Shown in pieces: positions 11,640-22,885 of a DNA stretch of 64,000 nucleotides (the stretch's first letter is position 1; every line of letters begins with the position of its first letter). The stretch lies in the NCBI GenBank assembly GCA_948146395.1, contig OX411544.1, positions 54,141,933 through 54,205,932 of the forward strand. The letters are read 5' to 3'. The position numbers were made by a program, and so were the translations under genes. Origin of the DNA: Fragum whitleyi. Its lineage: Eukaryota; Mollusca; Bivalvia; Cardiida; Cardiidae. A model generated the notes under the pieces. It saw only the letters and a list, made by a program, of their open reading frames with translations, had not been told where the DNA came from and ran no database searches.

Positions 11640-12589
11640 TTTAGCGGCTTTTGTTTGGTTGGATTATAAAAGTTCTATTAACAAAGAATTAAATGCTACA
11701 GTATTCGAAAGTCAAGGTCATATCACCATGGTGGCCGTGTAATTTTCTGAGGATTTAAATACATAGCATTTAGTAATTGTCGTGACATGCTCTTATTTTG
11801 CCCACGTGTATCCATAGTTATATGAACTTGAACTTAGTTTAATGGTTGTCCATATTGAATTACGCATAAAATTTGTACTATAGAAATGCCATACCAGTAA
11901 TAAATATCAATTCATTATTCTTTAACGTCTTTGTGCATGATGAAGTCTACTCAATCTGGCAAATATCTTCGTTTTAGATCTGGCCTTGATATAGTTATGT
12001 ATTGACTTTCATAAAATTGTCATAAAGGTAACAAGAGATAAGTCAAAGCAAAATGTTGATACCCCATTTACCTACTTCTATTCTAAAATAGATAGCATTT
12101 ATTTTCAGAGTAAACATAACAAAATAGTTAATGTATTTAAGAGATAAAACTATTATTGTTTGAAACTACATCTCTCCAAATGTGACGTGGTTGATAGTTT
12201 CATTCCTCCAAGTATTAATTAAATCGTAACATCTGAAATGAGTGGGTTTTTTTACCGAACTATATTGTGCCGAATCATAGAAAATATCTTTTTACGCAAA
12301 ATCGTTTTCTTTTAGGTATAACAAATTTTGCAGACAACCAGAAAACATTTTTAAGCTAGAAGAAGCCGAACATTTGTGAACAGTCATGACGGCTATCAAT
12401 ATTTTAATTTTTTATAACCGTGTTTGTTAACATTAGCGACCAATGCATGTCGTGCGCGCTCATATTTCTTACATAAAAATGTATGGGTGTTTTTTTTTCT
12501 GGCCAATCAGAACGCTCTTTTATGATAAACAAAACTAAAAGTTATAGTGTTATAAGGTGTAAATTCTGAATTAAGTATAGTTTACATGT
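11640..12589. other. Unannotated intronic stretch
   Basis: AT-rich single-copy-looking sequence with no recognisable feature. Confidence 0.5.
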
Positions 12590-14226
12590 CATTCGGGACA
12601 TCACTCGGCCATTTCCGTAAACTACAACATACCTCGGATGTATGTAAGGCGGATGGGTATGTAACGAAATCGTGTATTTTGTTAGGCGGAAACAGTGTAA
12701 GAAAAACAAGCACTGGAGATTTATGGGTTTTTAGCTCCACTGGCTGAAAGCCACTGGGGTATTGTCATGGCGTTGTGTCCGTCGTGCGTCCGTCCGTCCG
12801 TCCGTCCGTGCGTGCGTGCGGTCGTAAACTTTTTCTTTAAAAATCTTCTCCTCGTAAACTACTGGATGAATTTCAACCAAACTTCACAGGAATGATCCTT
12901 GGGTGACCCTCTTTCAAGGTTGTTCAAGAAATTTTGATCCAATGAAAAACATGGATTTAATGGGCGTGGCTAATTTCCAAATATGGTAAAAAGTGAGTTT
13001 TCTCAGGTTCTAATAGATGGATACCAATTAGATTTTACATGAATGAATTTTGGGTGATCCTTTATCAGTCTACAAAAAATTATTGTGATCCTATAGAAAT
13101 TATGCATTTTATGGGCGGAGGTCATTTATCTATATGTTATACAGTTGAAACTTTCAAAATATTTTTCGTAGAATGTAACGGATGGATATCAACCAAATTT
13201 CACTTGAATGATCCTAGAGTGACCCTTTATCAGTCTACCAAAAATTATTTTGATCAGATGAAAAAATATGTATTTTTGGGCGGAGGTCATTTCTCTATAT
13301 GATACATAGTGGAAATTTTGAAAATCATTTTCTCAGAATCTAATACATGGATATCAATCAAATTTCACTGGAATGATCCTTGAGTGACCCTTCATCAGTC
13401 TACCAAAAATAATTGTGATCGGATGAAAAATATGTATTTTATAGGCGGAGGTCATTTTCAATATGTCATATAGTGGAAACTTTGAAAATCATTTTCTCAG
13501 AATCTAATAGTTGGATATCAACCAAATTTCACAAGAATGATCATTGAGTGACCCTTTATCAGTCTACCAAAAATTATTGTGATCGGATTAAAAATATGGA
13601 TTTTATGGGCGGAGGTCATTTCTCAATATGTTATATAGTGGAAACTTTGGAAATCATTTTCTCAGAATGTAATTGATGGATATCAATCAAACATTATTGG
13701 TATGTTATTTGGGTGACTCTTTATCATGCTGCCAAAAATTATTTTGATTGGATGAAAAATATGTCTTTTATAGGTGGAGGTCATTTCTCTTTGTTATATA
13801 CCGGTAGTTGAAACTTTTAAAATCATTTTCAACATCAGTAGAACCCAAAATATCTAAAAATCTAGTCAAAACTTGTATTTGCTTTTGCAAGAATTTCAAG
13901 CCTGTGGAGCGACTCAAGCCATTCATGGCTTTCTAGTTTTACAGTAAATAACGGCTGAAAAAATCTTAATTTTTGAGAATGACGAATTTTTTCAGTCGTT
14001 ATTTAAGAATCTAAAGATATTAATATAAGGATTCGGTGAATTCACGTCAGTGACTTAAACGAGTGGCGTTGGCGACGTCGAATGTTTTCACTCACAGTTT
14101 CGAGGGCTAACGCCATTTTAACTGACGCCATCGAGTGTTTCCAAGGTTTTCCCGTAATTTTTAAAAATAGTCCGTCTATGTACATCCGAGGTTGATCGTG
14201 AATTTGGCTGAGTGGTGTTCCGAATG
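12590..14226. mobile_element. Mutator-like MITE copy 1, split by an insertion
   Basis: Left end CATTCGGGACATCACTCGGC, right end GCTGAGTGGTGTTCCGAATG. The left part (12590-12732) carries GTATGTAAGGCGGATGGGTA. The right part (13937-14226) carries AACATTCGACGTC-type sequence (as CGACGTCGAATG) and GTACATCCGAGGTTGATCGT. A 1.2-kb family B element interrupts it. Flanks GTTTACATG and GTTTGAATG may be a decayed 9-bp duplication. Cleaner copies at 40647 and 59996 have perfect 10- and 9-bp duplications, which is why a Mutator-type origin is proposed. Confidence 0.75.
12733..13936 (+). mobile_element. Helentron/pearl-like element, family B copy 1
   Basis: 1,204 bp, nested in the Mutator-like MITE. The 5' end is AGCTCCACTGGCTGAAAGCC followed by a GTCC/GTGC minisatellite at 12779-12822. 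The 3' end has GTGGAGC (inverted copy of GCTCCAC), then the hairpin AAGCCATTCATGGCTT and terminal CTAG. The body is a very regular tandem array: the (T)GACCCTTTATCAG-type motif occurs at 12905, 13056, 13221, 13386, 13550 and 13715, that is 151 then 165, 165, 164 and 165 bp. Inserted in a T run. Termini and array fit non-autonomous Helitron/Helentron elements; no Rep/helicase ORF is present. Confidence 0.78.
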
Positions 14227-14324
14227 GTTTGAATGTATATCAACTTCGAACCAAGTATTTCTATAATTGGAGCAATCTGATCCACTGACACTTGAATTCC
14301 ATTCCAAATGACATTTGATGCCTA

Positions 14325-14764
14325 CAGTTATTTACAATTGTGAATTTGACATTTGTCTCAATCAAAACCATTCTAAATCGCTCACTCATCGCTCAGCCAT
14401 TCATTCATTCTAAACACTCACTAAAATCGATCAAAACGCTCCAAAATGTCTTATAAAGATACAATAAATGCATTCAAAATAGATATTGATGGAAAAAATG
14501 GCGATTTCACTGACATTTTTGAAATTGTTAGCGCCTGATTGGCTATTAAAGAAATAGGAATCTATCTATAGATTTGTATGTATATTCTATTAAATGGAGG
14601 TACATGTAATGAATATCGCTAATTTTGTTCATCCTAAACAAAATTCGCAGTATCGGATTACCTCTCTTTAATTTCACTCAAAAGACACTCATCACACTCA
14701 TTCAATTTCAATCCAAATTCATTCCAAACCATTCATTATGTCAATTTCACAATATTTTTGACTG
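14325..14764. mobile_element. MITE-1 copy C
   Basis: 440 bp with TA on both sides: TA|CAGTTATTTACAATTGTG on the left and CACAATATTTTTGACTG|TA on the right. Central palindrome around ATTTTGTTCATCCTAAACAA. Confidence 0.85.
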
Positions 14765-14777
14765 TACTTTTAAAATG

Positions 14778-14802
14778 AAAAAAAAAAAAAAAAAAAAAAA
14801 AA
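14778..14802 (+). repeat. Poly(A) run, 25 bp
   Basis: A homopolymer directly outside MITE-1 copy C. Confidence 0.9.
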
Positions 14803-14947
14803 GGATCTTATTACTGTTTGCTTGTTTCATAATCTTGAATACTCGCAAAAATTTATAGTCCACCAATATCATTAACCGGGTACACTTTATTTTTCGTCAT
14901 CATTGCCCGTGAAATGGGAGTCTAAAGAAAGCACTCGAGAGGCGGGG

Positions 14948-15065
14948 GTCATTGCAGTTATGCAAATGTCCCGGGTTACATTATATATTTCATCAAATTT
15001 TAACGTTTGCGAAGTGGTTGGCAAATTTTACCCCGCTTTGCAAAAGAGGGAATGCAATTTTCATA
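14948..15065. mobile_element. Possible MITE-5 remnant
   Basis: TTACCCCGCTTTGCAAAAG near 15033 matches the MITE-5 centre, and GCAGTTATGCAAATGTCCCG near 14954 could be a decayed arm. Weak. Confidence 0.35.
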
Positions 15066-15929
15066 GGTCCGTAAAAGCTGAAAAGGTTTTTTTAATATTA
15101 GTAAGAACTTTTTTTTTAAATTCAATAATCACTGTCGGGTAATCAAGTACAAATTGACATATCAATGAAAGTGATAAGTTAATGACACCATTGGGAATAG
15201 TTGGATGAACATTTTTTTATCATGATATCCACGGATAAGAGGCACATGAAGCCGTTTCCGTATTGAAATAAACGAGTCCTTGCATGGCATAACCAGTAAG
15301 ACGACTATGTCCTGAAAACGAGTAGATTTTACTCAAACAATTTCTGTGCTTTATCTCCTTTATCAGAATTGCCGACCTTTTACAATTGTTACTTGATGCT
15401 GGCCATAAATCTTAATTATGAGTAAGGTAGGCTGCTGACAGAGGACAGTTATATTATTTAACCAGATTTTATTCTTTACAAGTGGTTTGATATAGACCTA
15501 CGGAAAAGTTAATGAAATTACGGGATTTTTAAAACTGATTCTACATCTTTTTCAACACATTAATATTATTCTGTATTTTTATATAAACCCTTATCTCCTA
15601 AAAATAATATCAACCCCTGTGATGCTGAATGAAAACCGTAGTAAAATTTCATTAGAATCATAGTGCTAAAGGCACTGGATGCACTAATTGTGTGTCAGTA
15701 TTTATTTTGAAAATAAGATTCATAAATTCTTCTCGTTTAGTAAAATAATCTTATCGGGATAGCATTGCTGGAAAAATAACCCAATATATAAAGACTCAAC
15801 AGCTCCTTTTATCACACTGTTTTTCTATATTATCATGCAAGTAACCAGTGTTGCATGAGAAAATTTGACGAAGAGCAGTCTCTCCAATGCTTTTTAGACT
15901 GAACTGAAATATTCTATCACAAATAATTT
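15066..15929. other. Unannotated intronic stretch
   Basis: No exon, RNA gene or named repeat seen. Confidence 0.5.
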
Positions 15930-16170
15930 TTTTGCATTTGAATCTTCTGATCCGGGTTCGATCCCTTATGGTGGCACTCATCCTTTCTGGCTATAAGTTT
16001 CTCACCAATGTTTTGATAATCATTTAAGTATGTGAGATAGCAGCTGGGGGCTAGAAAAGATTGTAATGTGCTTGTGCTTGTGTGAAAAAAACCAGGAATC
16101 AATTGTTAGGTGCTCCACCTGCCGAAATAAAACTAGATGATTGTTGAAAGTGGCGTTCAACCCCATCCAA
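15930..16170 (+). mobile_element. tRNA-derived SINE, family V copy 1
   Basis: The head contains a polymerase III B-box, GGGTTCGATCCC (about 15952). The body shared with the other copies includes TTTCTCACCAATG, TTGATAATC, GATAGCAGCTGGGGGCTAG and TTGTTAGGTGCTCCA. Related copies: 48250-48530 (plus), 54856-55113 (minus), 63640-63832 (minus). The A-box half is decayed here. Confidence 0.7.
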
Positions 16171-16216
16171 ACTAATGAATCTTCTGATAATGATTATCAG
16201 AGAATTGTGAGGGTTT

Positions 16217-16240
16217 TTTTTTTTTTTTGTTTTTTTTTTT
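16217..16240 (+). repeat. Poly(T) tract
   Basis: T run interrupted by one G. Confidence 0.85.
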
Positions 16241-16470
16241 AAATAAAACATGAGAAGTAGCCCACATGAAAATACTTTTCAACTTTATCTGAAATTTTTT
16301 AATCTATTTGAAATTATATTTAAAATAAAATGTATACCTTCTCATGATTTTTAAAGAATTCATTTAATTTTCTAGTTCTTTATATACTTAACTCCAAAAG
16401 AAACACCCATAAATACAAATTGAAATTATTAAAATACTTAATTGTTTATCTTTCTTTGCTATTTCTGGTA

Positions 16471-16596
<126 letters not shown>

Positions 16597-16617
16597 CCAA
16601 GTAACCAGAACAAGAAT

Positions 16618-16697
16618 TATATAAATAAAACAAAAAACGACACTAGAAATCAATTTTAATAACGTTATTAAAATTGATTTCTAGTGTCGTTTTTTGT

Positions 16698-16709
<12 letters not shown>
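16618..16709. repeat. Perfect 92-bp palindrome between two (AT)n tracts
   Basis: Two 46-bp arms with no mismatch and no spacer. The centre is AATAACGTTATT and the arms carry ACGACACTAGAAATC and its complement. Beyond each arm lies an AT microsatellite. This is either a genuine cruciform-forming palindrome or a foldback artefact of sequencing or assembly. Confidence 0.97.

Positions 16710-16751
<42 letters not shown>
16706..16751. repeat. (AT)n microsatellite, second tract
   Basis: About 46 bp of alternating AT on the right of the palindrome. Confidence 0.95.
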
Positions 16752-16753
<2 letters not shown>

Positions 16754-17190
16754 CACATGTATGGGATAAAATAATGATGCTTCCCAAGACGGTATGCCTC
16801 GCTTGACAACACCATCAACAAAAGTTCACAAGGATACTATTATTTTTCAAAAATGAATTAGAGTACCCATTTGGTTGAAACCTGCCTGTATGAAGATAAA
16901 TTTTGGAATGAAAACTGAAGGACACTTTACGAGTTACAGTTGATTCGGCAATTATCATAGACATAGACATATTCTTTATTGATACAAACTTACATAAAGT
17001 TACTTTTCAAATTTCAAGTAACATGATATCTAAATATGTGAAAGTGGGCTTTCAAGCCGTCATTTTCCTAAAGAAAATTGGCTGAGTTTGAGCGTAATAC
17101 AGAAGTCATCGTGTCAACCAGATTTGTTAATCATGTTCAAATGATTAACAGATCGTCGGGTGCAAAGTAACGAAAGCCAATTACTCAAAA

Positions 17191-17535
17191 TCTTAGCTAG
17201 GTAGAGTTACAGTTCTTGTTCACAGTACTTTCCCTTGATGAGATATATCCACCTAAAATATTTCACAATCATTGTTAATACTCTATCAGAGATATGCTCC
17301 AAACAAAATCCAGGTGTTAAAACCAAAGGACAAGAACTAAAAAAGGTTACATAGAGTTACGGTTCTTATGCAATACATTTTGCATCAATACCGTTGATCT
17401 ATCAGCCTAATAAGATTCAAGATCATTATACTTTCAGAGATATTGTCCGGATAAAATCCAAGTATGCAAACCAACAAAGGAAAGAAACTCCAAAAATAAG
17501 CTAGAAAGAGTTACACTGTTTGTGCAATGAACTCC
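17191..17535. repeat. Degenerate tandem repeat, ~150-bp period
   Basis: AGAGTTACAGTTCTTGTTC, AGAGTTACGGTTCTTATGC and AGAGTTACACTGTTTGTGC begin units at about 17204, 17353 and 17508. Each unit also has a GAGATAT...CAAA.CCAA block. This looks like the body of another pearl-like repeat, probably continuous with the stretches at 17700-17928 and 20313-20634. Confidence 0.65.
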
Positions 17536-17699
17536 GCAACCATGAGAGGAATAAAACTAATAAGTTCCAAGTCAATCGGACATAGAGTACAAACAGAAAG
17601 CTCTTGTCACAAGCATTACACATGTAAAATATGAAGGCTCCTTTCCTGACCAATCAAAAGTTATGGCCAATGTTAAAGGCTTTGGGGGACAAACCTTCA

Positions 17700-17928
17700 G
17701 TCAAACACACAAATATACAAAAGGGCCTGCGGATGCCTCTAAACCGCTCACCTGAACTTTATTGGTCCAGTTGATGTCATCCAAGTAACTTTCTGGCAAA
17801 ATTTCATTCAAATTTGCCTAATTGTTGAAGTGGAGAATTCCAAGAATTTAATGTGAAAATAGACCCTGCCCAATCATTCATTACTGAGGAGACTCAAAAA
17901 AGCCTCGCCCTGTCACGCCCATATTTAT
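17700..17928 (-). mobile_element. Pearl-like element, family C, left part
   Basis: Includes CACGCCCATATTTAT at its right edge, where the 2.4-kb TIR element is inserted; the matching sequence resumes at 20313 with TTTATGGGCCAATAAAAATT. It belongs to a tandem unit with GAAAAGGGTCACC and GTGGTTCAGGAG motifs. Confidence 0.5.
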
Positions 17929-20312
17929 CACACCCTAAGAACTGTTACAACGGACAATTACCTCTGCATGAAAACATGTTAAGGATTCGCAATGAAAACT
18001 GTTAAGGCGTCTGCTAATTTGTTTAAATACATGTCGGTTTCGACATTATTTGTACATCCAGAAGACATGCTAGACTTTTTATATATTCCTGTTCCATTCC
18101 TGGGAATATGAATAATCCTGATCGAAATACTTTTGATATTGATATTTCGGTAAAAAAGAGTTTTGATGTGAATTTGATCGAAAAACAGTGTTACGTCTAC
18201 TTTTTTTAGAATTTTAGAAGAGAAAGAAGAAATACTGAAACTTTTTTATCTGTTTGGCGTTAAAACACCTTAGTTTTCTCTATTATACCCGTTATCTAAA
18301 AGGAATGTCTTCTGTTTCAAAACTTATATGCAATATTTCAGTTTTATGAGTATGTTACGAACTCTGCATAATTCTTTTGGTATGTTACAGTATCTTCCCT
18401 ACAGCGTTACAACCTCTGTCATTGATATTGCATACAAAAATCCCCGTTTTCTTGACGCCAGGATTTTCAAAAAACACAAAAAGAAAGCGCAACGAAATCC
18501 GAATTATCTTATATCTAGGTCTTTTCTGCGAAATACGAGGTAGACGGGAAGAAAAGTCCCAAAACTTCATTTAATGTGATATATCTAAAAATAACACTCT
18601 GATCTCCTTTTTAATTTATGAAAAACAGTATGCCTTCCTTCCTTCCTTCCTTCCTTCCTTCCTTCAATTATATCTGTCTTAAATTCAGGATAAGAAATCA
18701 CTTGCAAATGTTAATTATACGAATGCCCATACATGGTAGTCTAATCAACATCGTAAAATATTCACCTGCTTTAAATGAAAGGTATCTTGTCGAGAAAGTG
18801 TAAGCTTAAAATCCCCAAATCGAAATGGATTGAACATTCTCAAAATCATCGGTTTAAATCTCTTCTACAAATGACGGTGTTACAATTGTTCGCTCAGCAT
18901 TTCTCCAGTATGAAACTTTCCAATATGAATCTACTTTTGCTGTTTTCAAAAATGTAATAAATGGGTCGTGGTGCCAATTCTATACCTAGACCTGTTTACT
19001 AATGGGTACCATCAGCCAAGTGCGTGGTTTAAGTTTCTTTTGAAATTCAGGAAAATATAACCTGAAGTGAATTTATTCAAAAATATAAATCTAAGCACAA
19101 AAAGGTCCTGATTTGCATTTTGGTTGAAAATACACACTAATTTGAATTGAAGGGAAATGAACCTTTATTCGGTCTATATAAAAAGTCAATCAAACCTTCT
19201 GAACTATCTCCGAAATTTGTACAAAAAAGGTCAAAACAGCTAGCCATGCTCTGATCTAAAATATTTTTTGAGAGGATAGACCCGCCGAATGACTAGTTGA
19301 TTATAGTTTTTAAGTTTTTCGAAATCACTGGACGGCCACGAAGCCTAGGACGCTCTGCCGCCTCCTTTCCTGCGAAAAAGTTCAAGAACTGGTTCTTAGA
19401 CGTTCTGGAACGTTAATTGGCATTTCAAGAACAGTCGAACTAACTCTTGAACCAGTTCTAGAACTAGTTCATGAACTTCTTGTACTAGATATCTAACCAT
19501 TTCTTAAGTTTGAGTTCAATGGTTGGGATAATTTCACCAATTATCATAAGGCTTTTTTTGTATTAATACTTCACCGCCCTGACTCTAATGCTACAACGAG
19601 TATTTTGTAACCAAATTTTCCTGTTGTTTCCTTCTGATGTTGGTATAATCATTATGTGAAAGTTTGAAGTAAATCGGAAAGAGATTGTGGACTCTTTTTG
19701 GAAAATAAGTGTATGCTAACAGACGGGCGGACGGATAGACATACGACCAAACAGGAAATTATAGCTAGAATAGCTAATAAATCCTATTCAAATACATAAA
19801 ACATAAGAAATGTTTTCCATAAGAATCTGTAACCTATATTAGTGATGTAGTTACTATACTGTAACACTCTCTGTCATGCACCGTAACATATATTTTATTA
19901 TATTTTTTCGATTTTTTTTTATTTTCAGTTGTGATAATAGGGAAGAAAAATATTACGAATTATTCGATTGTAATTATTGTTTGAGATTGCATGAATTTCC
20001 AATATGAAACGCAATCTAAAAGCTTATAATGCCTTTACTTTGAAAAATGACACACATTACTTCTAATTTCCCTTTGATCTTCAAAGCTCTAGTTATTTGC
20101 AGGATAAGATATGAAAGTAAATGATTTTGCGGGGTATCAGACTGTAAAAGCTACACTTGTCTTTTTTATATTCGATGGATAAAAGATATTATTTTGAAAG
20201 TTTTAGCGTTTTTGTTTTCCCTGAGTACAGAAATCGTGACTGTTTTCATTGCGAATCCTTAACATGTTTTCATGCAGAGGTATTTGTCCGTTGTAACAGT
20301 TCTTAGGGTGTG
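17929..20312. mobile_element. Non-autonomous DNA transposon, 2,384 bp, long TIRs
   Basis: Inverted ends of about 75 bp. Left: CACACCCTAAGAACTGTTAC through GCATGAAAACATGTTAAGGA. Right: TCCTTAACATGTTTTCATGC through CAGTTCTTAGGGTGTG. TTTAT flanks both sides (17924-17928 and 20313-20317), a possible 5-bp target duplication. The interior has no transposase-like ORF. The interrupted host repeat reads through cleanly when the element is removed, which supports these borders. Confidence 0.8.
18633..18665. repeat. (CCTT)n microsatellite
   Basis: Eight tandem CCTT units. Confidence 0.95.
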
Positions 20313-20634
20313 TTTATGGGCCAATAAAAATTTGTGAACAATTTTTGAAAAGGGTCACCGAAGTTAAGTTTATTGAAATTGGCCCAGTGGTTCAGGAGGA
20401 GATGTCGTTTAAATATTTCAGGCTCAAAATAAGGCACACCCTGTCATGCCGATATTTTGGGCCAATCAAAATTTTGCGAACAATTCTTGAAAAGGGTCAC
20501 CCAAGGAACCTGCTGGTAAAGTTTCATTGAAATCGGTCGAGCGGTTCAGGAGGTGATGTCGATCAAAGATATCATGCTCTGCCACGCCCATACACATTGT
20601 ATATGGACCAATTAAAATTTTGCCACCAATTTTT
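20313..20634 (-). mobile_element. Pearl-like element, family C, middle part
   Basis: Two tandem units of about 145 bp, each with TTTTTGAAAAGGGTCACC-like starts (20341, 20487), a TTCATTGAAAT(C/T)GG block, GTGGTTCAGGAGG or GCGGTTCAGGAGG, and GGCCAATnAAAATTT. Broken at 20635 by a family B element and resumed at 21796 with GAAAAGGGTCACCTAAGGAA. Confidence 0.65.
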
Positions 20635-21795
20635 AGCTCCACTGGCCGAAGGCTGCTGTCATGGCGTTGTGTCCGTCGTGCGTCCGTCCGTCCGTCCGGT
20701 CGTAAACTTTTTCTTTAAAAATTTTCTCCTCAGAAACTACTGGATGAATTTCAACCAAACTTCATATGACCCTCTTTCAAAGTTGTTCGAGGAATTTTGA
20801 TCCAATGAAAACATTGATTTAAGGGGTGTGGCTAATTTCCAAATGTGGTAAAAAGTCTGTTTTCTCAGATTCTAATTCATTGATACCAATTAAATTTTAC
20901 ATAAATGGTCCTTGGATGACCCTTTATCAGTCTAAAAAAAATCATTGTAATCAGATGAAAAATGTGTATTTTATTGGCGGAGGTCATTTCTCTATATGTT
21001 ATATAGTGGACACTTTGAGAATCAGTTTCTTAGACTGTAACAGATGGACATCAACCAAATTTCACTGAATTGATCCTTGAGTGACCCTTTATCAGTCTAC
21101 CAAAACTGTTTTGTGATCAGATAAAATATGTATTTTATGGGCGGAGGTCATTTCTCTGTATGTTATATAATGTAAACTTTGAAAATCATTTTTACTCAGA
21201 ATGTAACTAATGGATATCACTCAAATTTTATTGGAATGATCCTTGAGTGACCCTTTATCAGTCTACCAAAAATCATCGTGATCGGATGAAAAAATATGGA
21301 TTAAGCGGACGGAGGTCATTCCTCTATAGGTTATATAGTGGAAAAAATGAAAATCATTTTCTCAGAATGTAATTAAAGGAAATCAACCAAATTTCACTGG
21401 AATCATCCTTAAATGACCCTTTATCAATGTAACTAAAATTATTGTGATCGGATGAAAAAAAGGTATTTTATGGGCGTAGGTCGATCATTTCTCTATATAT
21501 AGTGGAATTTTTGAAAATTCATTTTCTTAATGTATAACTGATGGATATCAATCGAACATTATTGGTATGATCCTTGGGTGACCCATTATCTTGCAGCCAA
21601 AAATTATTGAGTTTGGATGAAAAATATGTCTTTTATGGGCAGATGTCATTTCTCTATGTTATGTAGTGAAAATCTTGAAAATCGTTTTCAACATCAAAAG
21701 AACCCAAAATATCTAAAATCCTGGTCAAAACTTTTATTTGCTATTACAAGAATTTCAAGCCTGTGGAGCGACTCAAGCCATTAATGGCTTTCTAG
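20635..21795 (+). mobile_element. Helentron/pearl-like element, family B copy 2
   Basis: 1,161 bp. The 5' end is AGCTCCACTGGCCGAAGGCT, then a GTCC/GTGC minisatellite. The 3' end has GTGGAGCGACTCAAGCC, the ATTAATGGCTT hairpin arm and CTAG. Array motifs lie at 20768, 20918, 21083, 21249, 21415 and 21580, i.e. 150 then 165-166 bp, the same unit count and first-unit shortening as copy 1. The host sequence closes across CAATTTTT|GAAAAGG, consistent with T-run insertion without a long duplication. Confidence 0.8.
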
Positions 21796-22030
21796 TTGAA
21801 AAGGGTCACCTAAGGAACATTCCGGTAAAGTTTCATTGAAATTCAGCCTAGTGGTTCAGGAAAAGAAGAAGAAGTATTTAAGATAGTTGATGACGGACGA
21901 TGGAGTCAGGTTGATCCTTAAAGCTCTCCTTAAGCACGTTGTGCTTACATAAATGGTCCTTGAATGACCTTTTATCAGTCTAAAAAAATCATTGTAATCA
22001 GATGAAAAATATGTATTTTATTGGCTAAAA
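21796..22030 (-). mobile_element. Pearl-like element, family C, right part, plus a stray family B unit piece
   Basis: Resumes the family C unit, then passes GATGACGGACGATGG (minus-strand CGTC-type minisatellite remnant) and AAGCACGTTGTGCTT. At about 21950-22025 a short piece repeats family B unit sequence (AATGGTCCTTG..TGACC.TTTATCAGTCT). Confidence 0.55.
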
Positions 22031-22627
22031 ACAATATGTCCCCTCATCGGAAATCGATGCTTGACATAAAAAGCACCAAATTCAAATGTGATGATACATT
22101 TTTTTTCTTTTTTTCATCAAAAGAAGTTTTTCTGGCTTGTTACTTATGTCACCTTTCAGTTTAATTAGTCATTGATAGATTTGTTGTGAGTAAAGGGGTA
22201 CAAAAAAGATGCAGACATTACAGATAAGAAAAATTGGAAAAACAAAATGTTGAAAGTAACTTTAAATATACAGTTAGTTCAGATGATGTGTGTTTGTGTT
22301 TAAGACCTAAAACTTCAATTACCTTGAAATACTTCTTTGTCATACACCTGGTGTTGAGCAGGGAAGGAAGAAATTTATTGCCCTGATAAGCCCAACAGTA
22401 ACTTGACAACATATGACCTTATAACTGGCAAATTAGATTTATGGCAGGGGTAGAAAAACTTGACTAGGACATAGTCGCTAAACTGTAACATTAAAAGGCA
22501 AGTGTTCCCAAATGAAAATATTGGTTAAAAAGTACGGCCTTTACAAGAGTATCGGGGTTTTGTAAAAAGAAAAAAAAGTGATAATAAACTTCCGTTCAAT
22601 TGAGGATCCACGAAATTATATATATGT

Positions 22628-22885
22628 AACCCGCTAGGCAAAAATGGACCATCTGGGAACTCCATAAGATAAATATTTGGAAAAGGGATTGGTTCCATTA
22701 TATGTCAATCCGAAGCTGAAATTAAAAATATCTTGTGCAGAGAGATAAAATGATCACAGTAGATTCCGAAAATCAGCCAAGAGCGAAAAATGTCGAGCCT
22801 AGTCAGTCTGCGCATCCAGCGCAGTCTGACTAGGTCGATATTTTACGTACTACCTAGATGGTACTGTTTTGCATGACCGGTGTCA
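22628..22885. mobile_element. MITE-2 copy 3
   Basis: Left GGACCATCTGGGAACTCCAT, right TTTTACGTACTACCTAGATG, internal AGTCAGTCTGCGCATCCAGC and GCGCAGTCTGACTAGG. Same layout as copies 1 and 2. Confidence 0.8.

Noticed and set aside
12733..13936. Regular repeats as a CRISPR-like array
   Set aside because: Units are directly adjacent ~165-bp repeats with no unique spacers, in an animal intron.
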